64,000 bases of DNA from the NCBI GenBank assembly GCA_964436045.1, contig CAYTBN010000009.1, forward strand, positions 1-64,000, read 5' to 3'. The notes beneath the pieces were generated by a model. That model worked only from the letters and a program-made list of their open reading frames with translations. It did no database searches and was not told the origin of the DNA. A program made the position numbers and the translations under genes. Positions 36,601-44,676 of this stretch are shown piece by piece. Each line of letters starts with the position of its first letter. Within the stretch, counting starts at the first letter, position 1. The stretch comes from CAYTBN01 sp964436045. GTDB lineage: Bacteria > Myxococcota_A > UBA796 > UBA9615 > CAYRNR01.

Positions 36601-37480
36601 CGCTGGCCCGGACAGCACCGTCCGCGCCCTGGACAACCTGGGCGTGTCCCTGGAGATCCTCACACCTCCGGAGGGTATCTGCCTCCCCACCACCGAGTTC
36701 AGCGTGACCGGTACGGCCACGGGGCTCGAGTGGGTCGACGTGTACATCGGAGGCCTGCTGGCGGTGACCGACGCGGCGGTGGTGGGCGGCGAGTGGGAGG
36801 CGGACGGCGTCGTGGCGGCTGGAACCGGTACCTGGGAGGTGGAGGCGGTGGGCAAGGACGGCTTTGGAAACGTGCTGGCGTTCGACAGCATCCTCGTCCT
36901 GGTGGACGGGGACGACGACGGTGACGGCTTCACCGTCTGCGGAGGCGACTGCGACGACACCAACGCAGACCTGACCCTGGCGGACGAAGACGGCGATGGC
37001 CAGTCGACCTGCGACGGCGACTGCGACGACGACGACGCGACGCTGAATGGTGACGATGCCGACGGCGACGGATTCACCACCTGTGACGGCGACTGTGACG
37101 ACGCCGACGTCAGCGCCACCCCCGAGGACCTGGACGGCGACGGCTACTCGTCCTGTGACGGCGACTGCGATGACGCGGATGAGGCGCTCACCCCCGACGA
37201 TCTGGACGGCGACGGCTACTCATCCTGCGCCGGAGACTGCGACGAGGACGACCCCAACGCCTACCCCGACGCCGACGAGGTCTGTGGCGACGGTATCGAC
37301 CAGGATTGTGATGGCGAGGACAAGGACTGCGACGAGCCGTACCAGACGGATGACGACGACGACGATGGCAAGAATTGTGACTGCGACCTGGGCAGCCGTG
37401 ACCCGCTGGCAGGCGCGCCCTCCGGTGCGCTGGTGACGGTGCTGGCGCTGCTGGGGTACTTGCGGCGGCGTTCCCGCTGA
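33683..37480 (+). CDS. Large secreted VCBS/FG-GAP-repeat protein with calcium motifs and sorting tail
   Basis: 1265 residues. ATG 33683 gives a signal peptide (about 1-28, ending PAAAG); ATG 33692 is an alternative. The body, about 40-1000, contains many D-x-DGDG calcium-loop repeats of the VCBS/FG-GAP type (GDGIPDVVTALRG, DLDGDGVEDELVGA, DVDGDGDEEVIEF), predicted to form beta-propellers. A beta-sandwich segment lies near 1000-1075. Six thrombospondin-3/MopE-like units with Cys pairs (DGDGFTVCGGDCDD and similar) occupy about 1080-1220. The C-terminus has a Cys pair (NCDCDLGS), a membrane helix and RRRSR, a MYXO-CTERM-like sorting signal. I infer a calcium-dependent adhesin or matrix protein. 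Its stop directly abuts that of the next, convergent gene. Confidence 0.9.
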   Translation: MHDMPNHRFWITVTLALAIAWGGPAAAGDWPYSQHDIGGTSRTGTSGAISGAELPGQLLSIEVDGLDLGDALLYEVGGDGIPDVVTALRGRVAAYAGSGAGLLWSTPLIQATDLVGIYDLDGDGVEDELVGASSDIAGGVFVVDHLTGGLLWNYGPLDLRSGVDAREVTAADLNGDGAVELIFAEQLYGNEYLHVADFSAGLANAEVIDTVLPGGYLNFNRSVAGDFFGVGYPSGLLVQQSSSMSLFETCSPADAGAACTPSEGLCLCDRGLFADVHPSFSWGPFWAQDVDGDGDEEVIEFQDSSRYGSQILLLDPAEGIASGAALAEDLVVWTYNYGYSQPETFLLVIEEEAQDLDGDGDPDLVVTIFNDVDGEVDFYGVAAEDGIHHPDAFAVAVFDAATGELVQSLPDAVAWGVDDFDGDGVPEIVTSPTTAWTYGDGVFAYTVECAPICTLMPAWGTPDHNLVLDIDTLDDANFPDPSLMRLDNDLDGFPELLAYDGQHLDMLDVDPGGDVSLLASILLDDDEDVFLMDDIGHALLYSGETTRMIGYDLDVLGLDVVPQGQRTPEVLAVQLDPADDRAALVVDGAVYWTAASPASPADADLQMLPHALLAEDLTGDGYPELVSFAQPDEMPDGRLAVETWSFDPTDPDGDGTPFGLLWAFDGAAVEALSGFALRDPRGHLTRLADVDGDGDSELLFALFAAATFGNSILALDGATGDFAHLLEVDFLDVNWRFANDVPVWVDDVVDTAGNEGADGRDDLFISDHRNVHLLPGGADVPVAAYTTSSSQWDGAYGDLDGDGEVELVTLYGSITAADIVAADISATPADLWDAPLDLDVLANYSRESLALVIKDSDPGLDVVYASASGSVEIREGDSGELAPGYPQYLSEGQMLQAEDLYAAAVLAVAVFDVDDDGYEELLLGGGDGFLYAMNVDEGEGVVPSLEWTFSLGTPIEAIRIADVDGDGLDEVIIAGPDSTVRALDNLGVSLEILTPPEGICLPTTEFSVTGTATGLEWVDVYIGGLLAVTDAAVVGGEWEADGVVAAGTGTWEVEAVGKDGFGNVLAFDSILVLVDGDDDGDGFTVCGGDCDDTNADLTLADEDGDGQSTCDGDCDDDDATLNGDDADGDGFTTCDGDCDDADVSATPEDLDGDGYSSCDGDCDDADEALTPDDLDGDGYSSCAGDCDEDDPNAYPDADEVCGDGIDQDCDGEDKDCDEPYQTDDDDDDGKNCDCDLGSRDPLAGAPSGALVTVLALLGYLRRRSR

Positions 37481-38521
37481 TCAGGGGGGCGTCGACTGGC
37501 CATCGTCGTTGCCGCCCCAGCAGATCCAGTCTCCGCCGGCGTCGACCCCACAGGTGTGCTGGTACCCCCCGGCAACGCTGACGAAGTCGCCGCCGGGGAC
37601 GGTCGACTGGCCCTTGCTGTCCCAGCCCCAGCACTGAACGGCGCCATCCGTGTCGATGGCGCAAGCGTGGGACAGGCCGGCGGCGATCCAGACGAAGTCG
37701 ATACCCGACGGCGAAGCCTGCTGGCCGTACTCGTCCGAGCCCCAGCAGGCGACGCTGCCGTCGGCCCCCAGGGCGCAGCCGAAGCGGTGGCCACAGGCGA
37801 TCTGGCGGAACTCGCCCTCCGGCGGCTCCAGCCTCCCGCTGTCCGGCTCGCCCCAGCAGACGATGCTCTGATCGTCCTTCAACCCGCAGGAATAACGGTA
37901 CCCGGCCGAGACCTGGACATAGGTGCCATCCGGCGGATCGTTCTGCCCCTCACCGTTGCTCCCCCAGCAGGCTACCGAACCACCGAAGCGGACCCCGCAG
38001 GTGTGGCTGCGACCCGCGGCCAGCTGCAGGAACTCGCCGGTGGGGGCGTCCAGCTGGCCGGCGAAGGTGTCGTCCCCCCAGCAGGTCACCTCGCCGTCGT
38101 CGGCGAGGGCGCAGTTGTGGGAGTACAGACCGCTTATCTGCACGAAGGAACCCGTCGGCGCGTCGGTCTGACCGGCCTCGTCGGAGCCCCAGCAAGACAG
38201 GCTACCGTCCGCCTGGATACCGCAGCTGTGCTGCTGCCCCACGGCGAGGGTCTGCACGACCTCGACCGGAGCCGTGTCGTCGTCGCCGGTATCGTCGTCG
38301 GCGGTGTCGTCGTCCGCGGTGTCGTCGTCGTCGTCTCCGGTCACGTCGTCGTCACCGGTGACGTCGTCGTCGTAGTCCACCGGGATCTGATCCAGGTGTT
38401 GCTGGCAGGCGCCGCCGGCCACCACCACGGCGGCGCAGGAGAGTAGCGTCAGCAGGGTCCACCGCAGCAGTGCTGGTTCGGTGCAGGTCGATAACGTGGC
38501 GGGCGATCGCTTGATGTCCAT
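37481..38521 (-). CDS. Lipoprotein with acidic linker and seven RCC1-like repeats
   Basis: 346 residues from ATG 38521 with a strong GGAAGAGG site. A basic start, hydrophobic segment and lipobox-like VAGGAC precede an Asp-rich linker (residues about 50-85, GDDD/ADDDT units). The rest is seven repeats of about 36 residues of the RCC1/BNR type, each with the pattern (H/Y/F)xCxx...xCWG (for example HSCGIQADGSLSCWGSDEAGQ), forming a predicted seven-bladed propeller. Each repeat keeps two Cys, suggesting disulfides per blade in the oxidising envelope. Probable surface-displayed binding protein; the ligand is unknown. Confidence 0.88.
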   Translation of the reverse strand: MDIKRSPATLSTCTEPALLRWTLLTLLSCAAVVVAGGACQQHLDQIPVDYDDDVTGDDDVTGDDDDDTADDDTADDDTGDDDTAPVEVVQTLAVGQQHSCGIQADGSLSCWGSDEAGQTDAPTGSFVQISGLYSHNCALADDGEVTCWGDDTFAGQLDAPTGEFLQLAAGRSHTCGVRFGGSVACWGSNGEGQNDPPDGTYVQVSAGYRYSCGLKDDQSIVCWGEPDSGRLEPPEGEFRQIACGHRFGCALGADGSVACWGSDEYGQQASPSGIDFVWIAAGLSHACAIDTDGAVQCWGWDSKGQSTVPGGDFVSVAGGYQHTCGVDAGGDWICWGGNDDGQSTPP

Positions 38522-38546
38522 CTACCTCTTCCCGACTGGTGGCGCC

Positions 38547-38552
38547 ATTATA
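38547..38552 (-). promoter_or_regulatory. Consensus -10 hexamer for the RCC1 lipoprotein
   Basis: Minus-strand TATAAT is a perfect -10 match. The predicted start lies about 19 bases before ATG 38521. No good -35 is visible at 16-18 bases upstream, so an activator or a different sigma factor may be used. Confidence 0.5.
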
Positions 38553-38605
38553 CGAGGCTTGCTCGCCCACCGCCCAGGTGCTAGGAGTGGGCGTTCTTGT
38601 TCCCC

Positions 38606-39265
38606 ATGACGCGCGCGCTGCGTTTGGATCCGGTGATGACGAGACACGACGACTGGGTATCCACTCTGGTTCTCTCCACGCTCCTGCTCGGCCTGACCCT
38701 GTCGGCCGGCTGCCCACGGGGCACGAGTATCCGCGACGACCCCTCCCTGAGCCAGCAGGTTGTCGAGGTCCAGGGCGAGAGTCAGCTCGGACCGCAGGAC
38801 GTCTTGTTCGTGCGAGTCTACGCGGAGCCGGAGATGTCAGGTGAGTTCCGCGTGGATGAGGACGGCACCATCACCTTCCCGTTCCTCGGGGCGGTGTCGG
38901 TGATCGGCCTGACGCCAGCCGAGGTCTCCCAGTCCATCGCCTCCGGCCTCGCCGACGGCTACCTGATCGACCCGGTGGTCGCGGTCTTCATCAAGGAGTC
39001 CAACAGCCGCAAGGTGTTCGTTCTGGGCCACGTCAAGAAGCCCGGCCCCTACCGCTTCGCCGACGGCATGACCATCGTCGAGGCCATCGCGGTGGCCGGC
39101 GGCGTCGCCTCCAGCGGCGCCCCGAACCAGACCCGACTCACCCGGCGCATCGACGGTGCCGAGGTCAACTACACGGTCAAGGTATCGGCCATCAGCACCG
39201 GGGACGCGGCCAACGTCGCTCTGCTGCCCGGGGATATCGTCTACGTACCGCGCTCGCCGATCTAG
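38606..39265 (+). CDS. Wza-type polysaccharide export lipoprotein (short)
   Basis: 219 residues from ATG 38606; ATG 38636 is an alternative that also keeps the signal peptide. The lipobox is LTLSAGC. A Poly_export domain follows (YLxxQDVLFVRVYAEPEMSGEFRVDEDGTITFPFLGAVSVIGLTPAEV, about 55-130) and then one SLBB domain (KVFVLGHVKKPGPYRFADGMTIVEAIAVAGG, about 140-205). It is much shorter than E. coli Wza (about 380 residues) and lacks the C-terminal helix that forms the outer-membrane pore, so an extra outer-membrane partner would be needed. It is convergent with the Wzc-like gene, 27 bases away. Confidence 0.88.
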   Translation: MTRALRLDPVMTRHDDWVSTLVLSTLLLGLTLSAGCPRGTSIRDDPSLSQQVVEVQGESQLGPQDVLFVRVYAEPEMSGEFRVDEDGTITFPFLGAVSVIGLTPAEVSQSIASGLADGYLIDPVVAVFIKESNSRKVFVLGHVKKPGPYRFADGMTIVEAIAVAGGVASSGAPNQTRLTRRIDGAEVNYTVKVSAISTGDAANVALLPGDIVYVPRSPI

Positions 39266-39273
39266 GACCCGGT

Positions 39274-39292
39274 CTCGGACTCGGACTCGGAC
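39274..39292. repeat. CTCGGA hexanucleotide repeat between wza- and wzc-like genes
   Basis: Three units of CTCGGA plus C fill almost the whole 27-base gap between the two convergent stop codons. The same 19-base sequence occurs in inverted orientation inside 51308-51346, at the far end of the export and assembly block. Confidence 0.85.
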
Positions 39293-41572
39293 CTACGCCG
39301 GCTCGGGGCGATCGCCCTCTTCCTCGTTGTCGTCATCCTGGTACTGCGATTGGTAGCGGTAGGTGTAGTAGTAGTACGGGTACTGGTACCGGTAGCGGTA
39401 CATGTAGTAACCCCGCCGGGCGGCATCCAGGTCCACGTCGTTGAGCACGAAGCCCAGAATGTTGGCGTTGACCGTCTGCAGCGTGCGAATCGCCTGGCGC
39501 AGTACGTGGCGGTTTGTCTTGTTCTGGCGCACCACCAGCAGCAGCCCATCGGCGTACTGAGCCAGGATCGAGGTGTCGGTCACCGCCATCACGGGCGGCG
39601 AGTCGAACAGCACCCGGTCGTAGCGCGAGGTCAGCACCTCGACCAGCTGCCCGAAGGACGAGGAGTCCAGCAGCTCGGCCGGGTTGGGTGGCACGTTGCC
39701 CAGGGGCAACAGGTCCAGGTTGGGGTAACCGGAGGGCCGGATCGCCTCGTCGATGGGGACCTCGCCGATCAGGGCCGCCGCCAGCCCCTGCTGCTTGTTC
39801 ATCCCGAAGGTCTTGTGGACCCGCGGGCGACGCATGTCGGTGTCCACCAGCAGTACCCGGTTGCCCGACGAGGCCATCGTGTAGGCCAGGTTGGCGGCCA
39901 GGGTGGTCTTGCCCTCGCTGGGGCCGGCACTGCTGATCACCATCGTGCGCAGGCTGCGGCCCGGGGTCATGAACATCAGGTTGGTTCGGATGGTCCGGCA
40001 GCTCTCGGCGACGGTGCCGCGGGGCTCCCGCGCGACCACCAGCGGGCTGTCCTCCGCCCCCTCGGCGACCTCCTCCTCGCGCCCCTCGAACTTGGGCTGG
40101 ATCCCGATGGTCGGCAGCTTGAACTCACCCTCGAGCTGCTCGTGGTGACGGATGACGGCATCCAGCCGGTCCGCGATGAAGATCGCGATCAGCGCGGCGC
40201 TGAGCCCCAGCACGACCGCCATGAACAGCACCCGGCGCAGCTTGGGCTCAAAGGGGCGCTTGGGCCGGGTGGCCCGGTCGAGCACGCTGATGTTGCTCTG
40301 CTCGAGCATGCCGGCCAGCTCTGCCTCCAGCGAACGATCCCGCGTCTGCTTGTACAGCGCCTCGGTCTGGGACAGGTCCCGCTCGAGGCGGTGGAACTCC
40401 ATCTCCCGTTCCTTGAGGTCCAGCGCCAGCGCACGTTCCTGCTCGAGCTGTTCGGCGAGCTGTCCCAGCACGCGCTCCTTGGCCAGCAGCTCGGACTCCA
40501 TCCCGTCGAGGACCCGACCGGTCTCCAGCTCGATGCTCCGCTCGATCTCGGCGTACCGGGAGTCGACCTGCTTGACCGGCGACATCTTCTCGCCGTAGCG
40601 GGCGCGGATGCCGGACCGCTCCGCGGACACGTCGAACATGTGGCTCTTGAGCTCCTGGATCGTCAGGTTGGCCAGGACCTCGGGGATCGCCTCGGTATTG
40701 CCCTGGGCGACCATGGTCTCCGACCGGTCCCAGCGGGCCTTGAGGTCGAGGTATTCCAGCTCGGCCAGCGTGTGCGCCTCGTTCACGCGCATGATCCGGT
40801 CGCTGGACAGGTTGATCGTGTCCTCGACCGTGGTGGCCAGGAAGTCGTGGTCCCGCTGGAAGGTCATCAGCGAGTCCTCGGCCGTACCCACCTCGGCCCG
40901 CAGCTCACTCACCCGCCCCTTGAGCCAGATGCTGGCGGTGTCCATCGCCGAACTGCGCTGGTTCTTGTAGTACCCGATGTAGGCGGAGGCCACCCCGTTG
41001 GCGATCTGCGCCGCCCGTTCGTCGTCGGTGTCCCGCACCAGAATCGCAAGCGCCAGGCTCTCCTGCATCGGCTCGATGTCGATACGCGACCGCAGGATGC
41101 TGACCGGGTCCTTGTTCAGGATCGCCTGGGCCTTCTCGGCGCCCGGCTCCATCCCCGCGACCCCGAGGAAGTCCTCGTCCGCGTCCAGCGACAGGGCCGC
41201 CACCACCTCCTGCAACACCTCGCGGCTCTCGATCACCGCCGGCTGGGTCTCGAAGTAACGCTGGTACTCCCATACCCGGTGGGACATCTGGTAGATGTCG
41301 TCACCCTCCTTGAGGACCTTGGGCGCGTTAAAAGCAACCAGCACCGTGCTCTTGGCCCGATAGACCTTCTGCTGCCGCATGCCCAGCACGCTGACCACCA
41401 CAGTCACCACCACCAGCACGCCGAGGAACAGGAACACGTGTTTGCGCAGGATGAACAGGTAGTTGAGAAGCTCGGGCCACAGGTTCCGCCCCTCGCCGCT
41501 GTCATCGGGAGGAGTGGGGGTGGGCGGCGTTTCCGGCGGTCTCATCTGACTGGGGTGCTCGACGACTTGCAC
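39293..41572 (-). CDS. Wzc-type polysaccharide co-polymerase with BY-kinase domain
   Basis: 759 residues from GTG 41572. Residues about 30-65 are the first membrane helix; a Wzz domain and long coiled-coil periplasmic region run to about 440; a second helix lies near 440-465. The C-terminal cytoplasmic BY-kinase has Walker A SAGPSEGKTTLAANLA, Walker A' VLLVDTDMRRP and Walker B RVLFDSPPV. The last 45 residues hold about 15 Tyr (YYMYRYRYQYPYYYYTYRY), the autophosphorylated cluster. Such proteins control chain length and export through cycles of Tyr phosphorylation. A cognate phosphatase is not in the window. Confidence 0.93.
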   Translation of the reverse strand: MQVVEHPSQMRPPETPPTPTPPDDSGEGRNLWPELLNYLFILRKHVFLFLGVLVVVTVVVSVLGMRQQKVYRAKSTVLVAFNAPKVLKEGDDIYQMSHRVWEYQRYFETQPAVIESREVLQEVVAALSLDADEDFLGVAGMEPGAEKAQAILNKDPVSILRSRIDIEPMQESLALAILVRDTDDERAAQIANGVASAYIGYYKNQRSSAMDTASIWLKGRVSELRAEVGTAEDSLMTFQRDHDFLATTVEDTINLSSDRIMRVNEAHTLAELEYLDLKARWDRSETMVAQGNTEAIPEVLANLTIQELKSHMFDVSAERSGIRARYGEKMSPVKQVDSRYAEIERSIELETGRVLDGMESELLAKERVLGQLAEQLEQERALALDLKEREMEFHRLERDLSQTEALYKQTRDRSLEAELAGMLEQSNISVLDRATRPKRPFEPKLRRVLFMAVVLGLSAALIAIFIADRLDAVIRHHEQLEGEFKLPTIGIQPKFEGREEEVAEGAEDSPLVVAREPRGTVAESCRTIRTNLMFMTPGRSLRTMVISSAGPSEGKTTLAANLAYTMASSGNRVLLVDTDMRRPRVHKTFGMNKQQGLAAALIGEVPIDEAIRPSGYPNLDLLPLGNVPPNPAELLDSSSFGQLVEVLTSRYDRVLFDSPPVMAVTDTSILAQYADGLLLVVRQNKTNRHVLRQAIRTLQTVNANILGFVLNDVDLDAARRGYYMYRYRYQYPYYYYTYRYQSQYQDDDNEEEGDRPEPA

Positions 41573-41686
41573 GTCCTATGCCTTTCGTCGCGAGGTTTGT
41601 TCCATGCCGCGGTCATTGGCCTGGTTTGGCGCTCGCGGAGCCCCACGGTCCCGAGCGTGCACGCATTACCATACCACGGTACCTTT

Positions 41687-41704
41687 GAACACGAATTCGC
41701 GTTC
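41687..41704. promoter_or_regulatory. 18-bp palindrome in the wzc-wzx divergent region
   Basis: GAACACGAATTCGCGTTC is an 18-base palindrome with one mismatched pair, centred on GAATTC. It sits about 115 bases from each divergent start codon, where an operator for both transcripts would be expected. The binding protein is unknown. Confidence 0.4.
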
Positions 41705-41800
41705 CAGCGCCATACACGTTCGCCAAATAAACGCGCACGCGCGGGCTGGTCTACCCTTGGAACCACGACGCGACCCGATGGTTGAAACCCGGGCGACATC

Positions 41801-43099
41801 ATGAGCTTCGTACGCAAGGCTGCGGTGATCTCGGGCGGGACGATGTCCACCGCCGTGCTGGGCATGCTCCAGTCCGTGGTCATCGCGCGGGCGCTGGGTC
41901 CCGACGACACCGGACAGTTCCGGCTCGCGATCACCCTGAGCACGACGGCCGTGTCCTTCCTGGTGTTCGGCCTCAGCCAGTCGAACGTCTACTTCCTCAA
42001 CAAGAAGAAGGCCGACCCCTCGGCGATCCTCAGCAACAGCCTGCTGTACTCCGCGGTGCTGGGAACCGTATCCGCGGGTGTGATCTACGCGCTGTTCACC
42101 TACCTCCCCGGCTATACCGGGCACTACCCCCGGGCGGTGATCGCGGCCTTCGCCGCCGCCATGCCGCTGCTGCACCTGGCGATCGTCTTGCGGCCGATCC
42201 TGATCGCCCAGATGCGCTCACTGGACTACAGCCTCAGCCAGCTCGTGCCCCGCCTCGCGGTGCTGGCACCGGCCGCCGGACTGGCCCTGGTCGGAGCTCT
42301 GTTCCTGGACGTGGCCCTGGTGCTGGTGGCCGTGTCCGAGGTGGTCGCCGTCGCTCTGCTGCTGGTCTACCTGCGAAAAAACGTGGTGATCCCACCCCGC
42401 CCGGACCTGTCCCTGCTGAGCCGCACCTACCGCTACGGCCTGCAGCTCTACGCGGTCAACCTGTTGACCATGATCGACCAGCAGATCGCCGTGCTGTTCC
42501 TGGGTTTCCTGGTGCCGGGCGAATTCGAGATGATCGGCTTCTTCACCCGGGCGATGGCGATCTGCGGGCTGATCCGGCTGGTCCCCAACTCCATCGCGTT
42601 GCTGCTGTACTCCTACTGGTCGTCCGCGGACCGCAACCGGCCCGAGCAGGCGCAGATGGTGCTCCGGTTCGCGGTGGCCACGGGGCTGGTGCTGGCGGTG
42701 GTGGTGGCCATCGCGGGCAAGCCGCTGATCATCGTGCTGTACGGTCGCGCCTTCCTGCCCGCCTACGCCCCGCTGATGGTGCTGGTCGCCCAGCAGGTGC
42801 TCTGGGTGGTGTCGCGGATCTTCCAGTCCCTCTTCTCCGGTCGCGGTAAACCGATGCTTGCGTCCTACAGCCTGCTTCTGTCCAATGGGGTCTCCGTCAT
42901 CGGCTTGCTGCTGCTGATCCCCCGCTGGGACATCGTTGGCGCAGCCGTCGCGGTCACCGCCGGCCAGGCGTGCTGTGTGGTGCTCAACATGGTGCAGGCG
43001 CGGATCCACTTCGGATTGCGGATCGGTTCGTGCCTGCTGCTCCGCCCGTCGGACCTGGCCCTGCTGTGGGACCGCGTCCGGCGGATCCTCCGGCGGTGA
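41801..43099 (+). CDS. Wzx-type oligosaccharide flippase (MATE/MOP superfamily)
   Basis: 432 residues with about twelve membrane helices. The N-terminus is typical of the polysaccharide transporter family (VRKAAVISGGTMSTAVLGMLQSVVIARALGPDDTGQFRLAI), and LYAVNLLTMIDQQIAVLFLG begins the second half. It would move undecaprenyl-diphosphate-linked repeat units across the inner membrane. First gene of a seven-gene plus-strand operon with overlaps or gaps of a few bases down to 51394. The ribosome site is weak. Confidence 0.92.
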   Translation: MSFVRKAAVISGGTMSTAVLGMLQSVVIARALGPDDTGQFRLAITLSTTAVSFLVFGLSQSNVYFLNKKKADPSAILSNSLLYSAVLGTVSAGVIYALFTYLPGYTGHYPRAVIAAFAAAMPLLHLAIVLRPILIAQMRSLDYSLSQLVPRLAVLAPAAGLALVGALFLDVALVLVAVSEVVAVALLLVYLRKNVVIPPRPDLSLLSRTYRYGLQLYAVNLLTMIDQQIAVLFLGFLVPGEFEMIGFFTRAMAICGLIRLVPNSIALLLYSYWSSADRNRPEQAQMVLRFAVATGLVLAVVVAIAGKPLIIVLYGRAFLPAYAPLMVLVAQQVLWVVSRIFQSLFSGRGKPMLASYSLLLSNGVSVIGLLLLIPRWDIVGAAVAVTAGQACCVVLNMVQARIHFGLRIGSCLLLRPSDLALLWDRVRRILRR

Positions 43100-43106
43100 G
43101 GAGCGA

Positions 43107-44669
43107 ATGTACGTCCTCGGCAAGCAGTGGCAGGACGGCTACCTGGACGCCACTCCGGGGCCCGGATCGCTGCGAATCCAGGTCGCCCTCTGGCTCACCG
43201 CCGGCCCGGTGACCGGGGCCTTCATCGAGCGCCCCTTCAGTCCCCGGATGGTGTTGCAGTACACCCGCGACGTGGGCGTCCGCCAGGTGGCCACCAAGAT
43301 CCGCTCGCGGCTGGCCGAGTCGCTGCGCAACCGCAAGGTCGTCGCCCTCGGCCTGGGCCACGTGGTCGCGGGCGCCGCCGATGCCTCCCTACCCCCGGGC
43401 ACACCGGTGGCGTTCGTGGCACCCACCGCGCCGCCCTGCGCGGAGCGGCTGGTGCTGGACCCCCAGCTGGTCCGCGAGGTGGATCTCGCACGCATGGAGG
43501 CGCGGGGTGATGGCGCCGGACTGAGCTATGCGGAGCAAGGCCCACCGATCGCCGGCCTCGACGCGCTGGCGGGCTGGACTGCGGACGCGGGCCAGTCGCT
43601 GGACGGCGGCGTGGTGGAGTCCGCGTTCGAAGCCCTGTGGGCCTGGCTGGATCGGCCGCCGGAAGGCGCATTACGGGTGCTACCGCTCCCGGCGGCAACG
43701 GCCGTTCTCGAGCGCAGTGAGGACCCCGGGGGCCGGACCGGGCAGCTGGACGCGGCGGTCTTCGGCCTGGGCAACTACGCCAAGACCCAGATCCTGGCCA
43801 ACCTGCCAAAGGGTATCCGGGTGCGCTGCGTACACGAGATCGACCCGACCCAGCTGGGTCCGGTAGCGGGGCTCGACTGGGCAGCCGATACCTCACCGCG
43901 ATTGCGCGAGGGCGAGCGCTACGACGCCGTATACATCGCCGGCTATCACCACACCCACGCCGACCTGGCGGTGTCGACCCTGGAGCAGGGCGGCTACGCG
44001 GTGGTGGAGAAGCCGGTGGTGACCACCCGGGATGAGCTGGGCCGCCTGCTGACCGCCGTTCGGTCCCGGCCGGGGCGGTTGTTCTCGTGCTTCCACATGC
44101 GCCACAACCCCCTGTTCGACGACGCGCGGAGGGCGCTGGGACTGGCTGCCGGGGACCCGATCCACTACCACTGCCAGGTCTTCGAGATCCCCCTGCCCGA
44201 ACGGCACTGGTACCGCTGGCCGAACTCGCGGTCCCACCTGGTCAGCAACGGCTGCCACTGGGTGGACCACTTCCTCCATCTCAACGACTTCGCCGAGCCC
44301 GCACGGACGGATGTCTGGATGGGGGGAAACGGGGACACCCACGTGAGCGTGGAGCTGGCCAACGGAGCCGTGCTGGGCCTCCACCTGACCCACGAGGGCA
44401 GTCCGCGGGTGGGGGTGCGCCAGCACGTGGAGTTGCGGGCGGGTGGCCGCACGCTGACGGTGGACGACGGCGCCCGCGCCGTCCTCGAAGATCGCCTCGG
44501 CATCCGGGCGCGGCAACGGATCAACAAGCTGGCGGTCTACGGCCGGATGTACCGGCGGATCGGCGAGACGATGCTGGCCGGCGGCGAGGGCGACTCGCTG
44601 GCGTCCATCGAGCGAAGCGCCGGCCTGATGCTGAACCTCGAAGCCCAGCTCATCGGCGAGGAGCGCTGA
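43107..44669 (+). CDS. Gfo/Idh/MocA oxidoreductase with a reduced bi-domain N-terminus
   Basis: 520 residues from ATG 43107, 7 bases after wzx, with GAGGAG. The C-terminal about 300 residues are Gfo/Idh/MocA-like: AVFGLGNYAKTQILANLP, YIAGYHHTHADLA, GYAVVEKPVVTT, FHMRHNPLFDDAR and NGCHWVDHFLHL. The N-terminal about 215 residues are not a standard fold start; the stretch MVLQYTRDVGVRQVATKIRS and ALGLGHVVAGAADASLPPGT lines up with the GroES-like part of the bi-domain oxidoreductase at 23897-26047, but the Rossmann half of that alcohol-dehydrogenase domain is missing. It probably acts on a sugar nucleotide with the adjacent heparinase-family protein. Confidence 0.82.
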   Translation: MYVLGKQWQDGYLDATPGPGSLRIQVALWLTAGPVTGAFIERPFSPRMVLQYTRDVGVRQVATKIRSRLAESLRNRKVVALGLGHVVAGAADASLPPGTPVAFVAPTAPPCAERLVLDPQLVREVDLARMEARGDGAGLSYAEQGPPIAGLDALAGWTADAGQSLDGGVVESAFEALWAWLDRPPEGALRVLPLPAATAVLERSEDPGGRTGQLDAAVFGLGNYAKTQILANLPKGIRVRCVHEIDPTQLGPVAGLDWAADTSPRLREGERYDAVYIAGYHHTHADLAVSTLEQGGYAVVEKPVVTTRDELGRLLTAVRSRPGRLFSCFHMRHNPLFDDARRALGLAAGDPIHYHCQVFEIPLPERHWYRWPNSRSHLVSNGCHWVDHFLHLNDFAEPARTDVWMGGNGDTHVSVELANGAVLGLHLTHEGSPRVGVRQHVELRAGGRTLTVDDGARAVLEDRLGIRARQRINKLAVYGRMYRRIGETMLAGGEGDSLASIERSAGLMLNLEAQLIGEER

Positions 44670-44676
44670 TCGGACG

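Noticed and set aside
36900..37340. Calmodulin-like EF hands in the VCBS protein
   Set aside because: The D-x-DGDG loops come with fixed Cys pairs and no flanking helices, which fits thrombospondin-3/MopE motifs rather than EF hands.
39293..41572. Conventional eukaryotic-type kinase
   Set aside because: Walker A, A' and B motifs with a Tyr-rich tail identify a BY-kinase instead.
41573..41800. Sigma-54 promoter in the wzc-wzx gap
   Set aside because: No GG-N10-GC pair with the TGGCAC/TTGC context was found on either strand.
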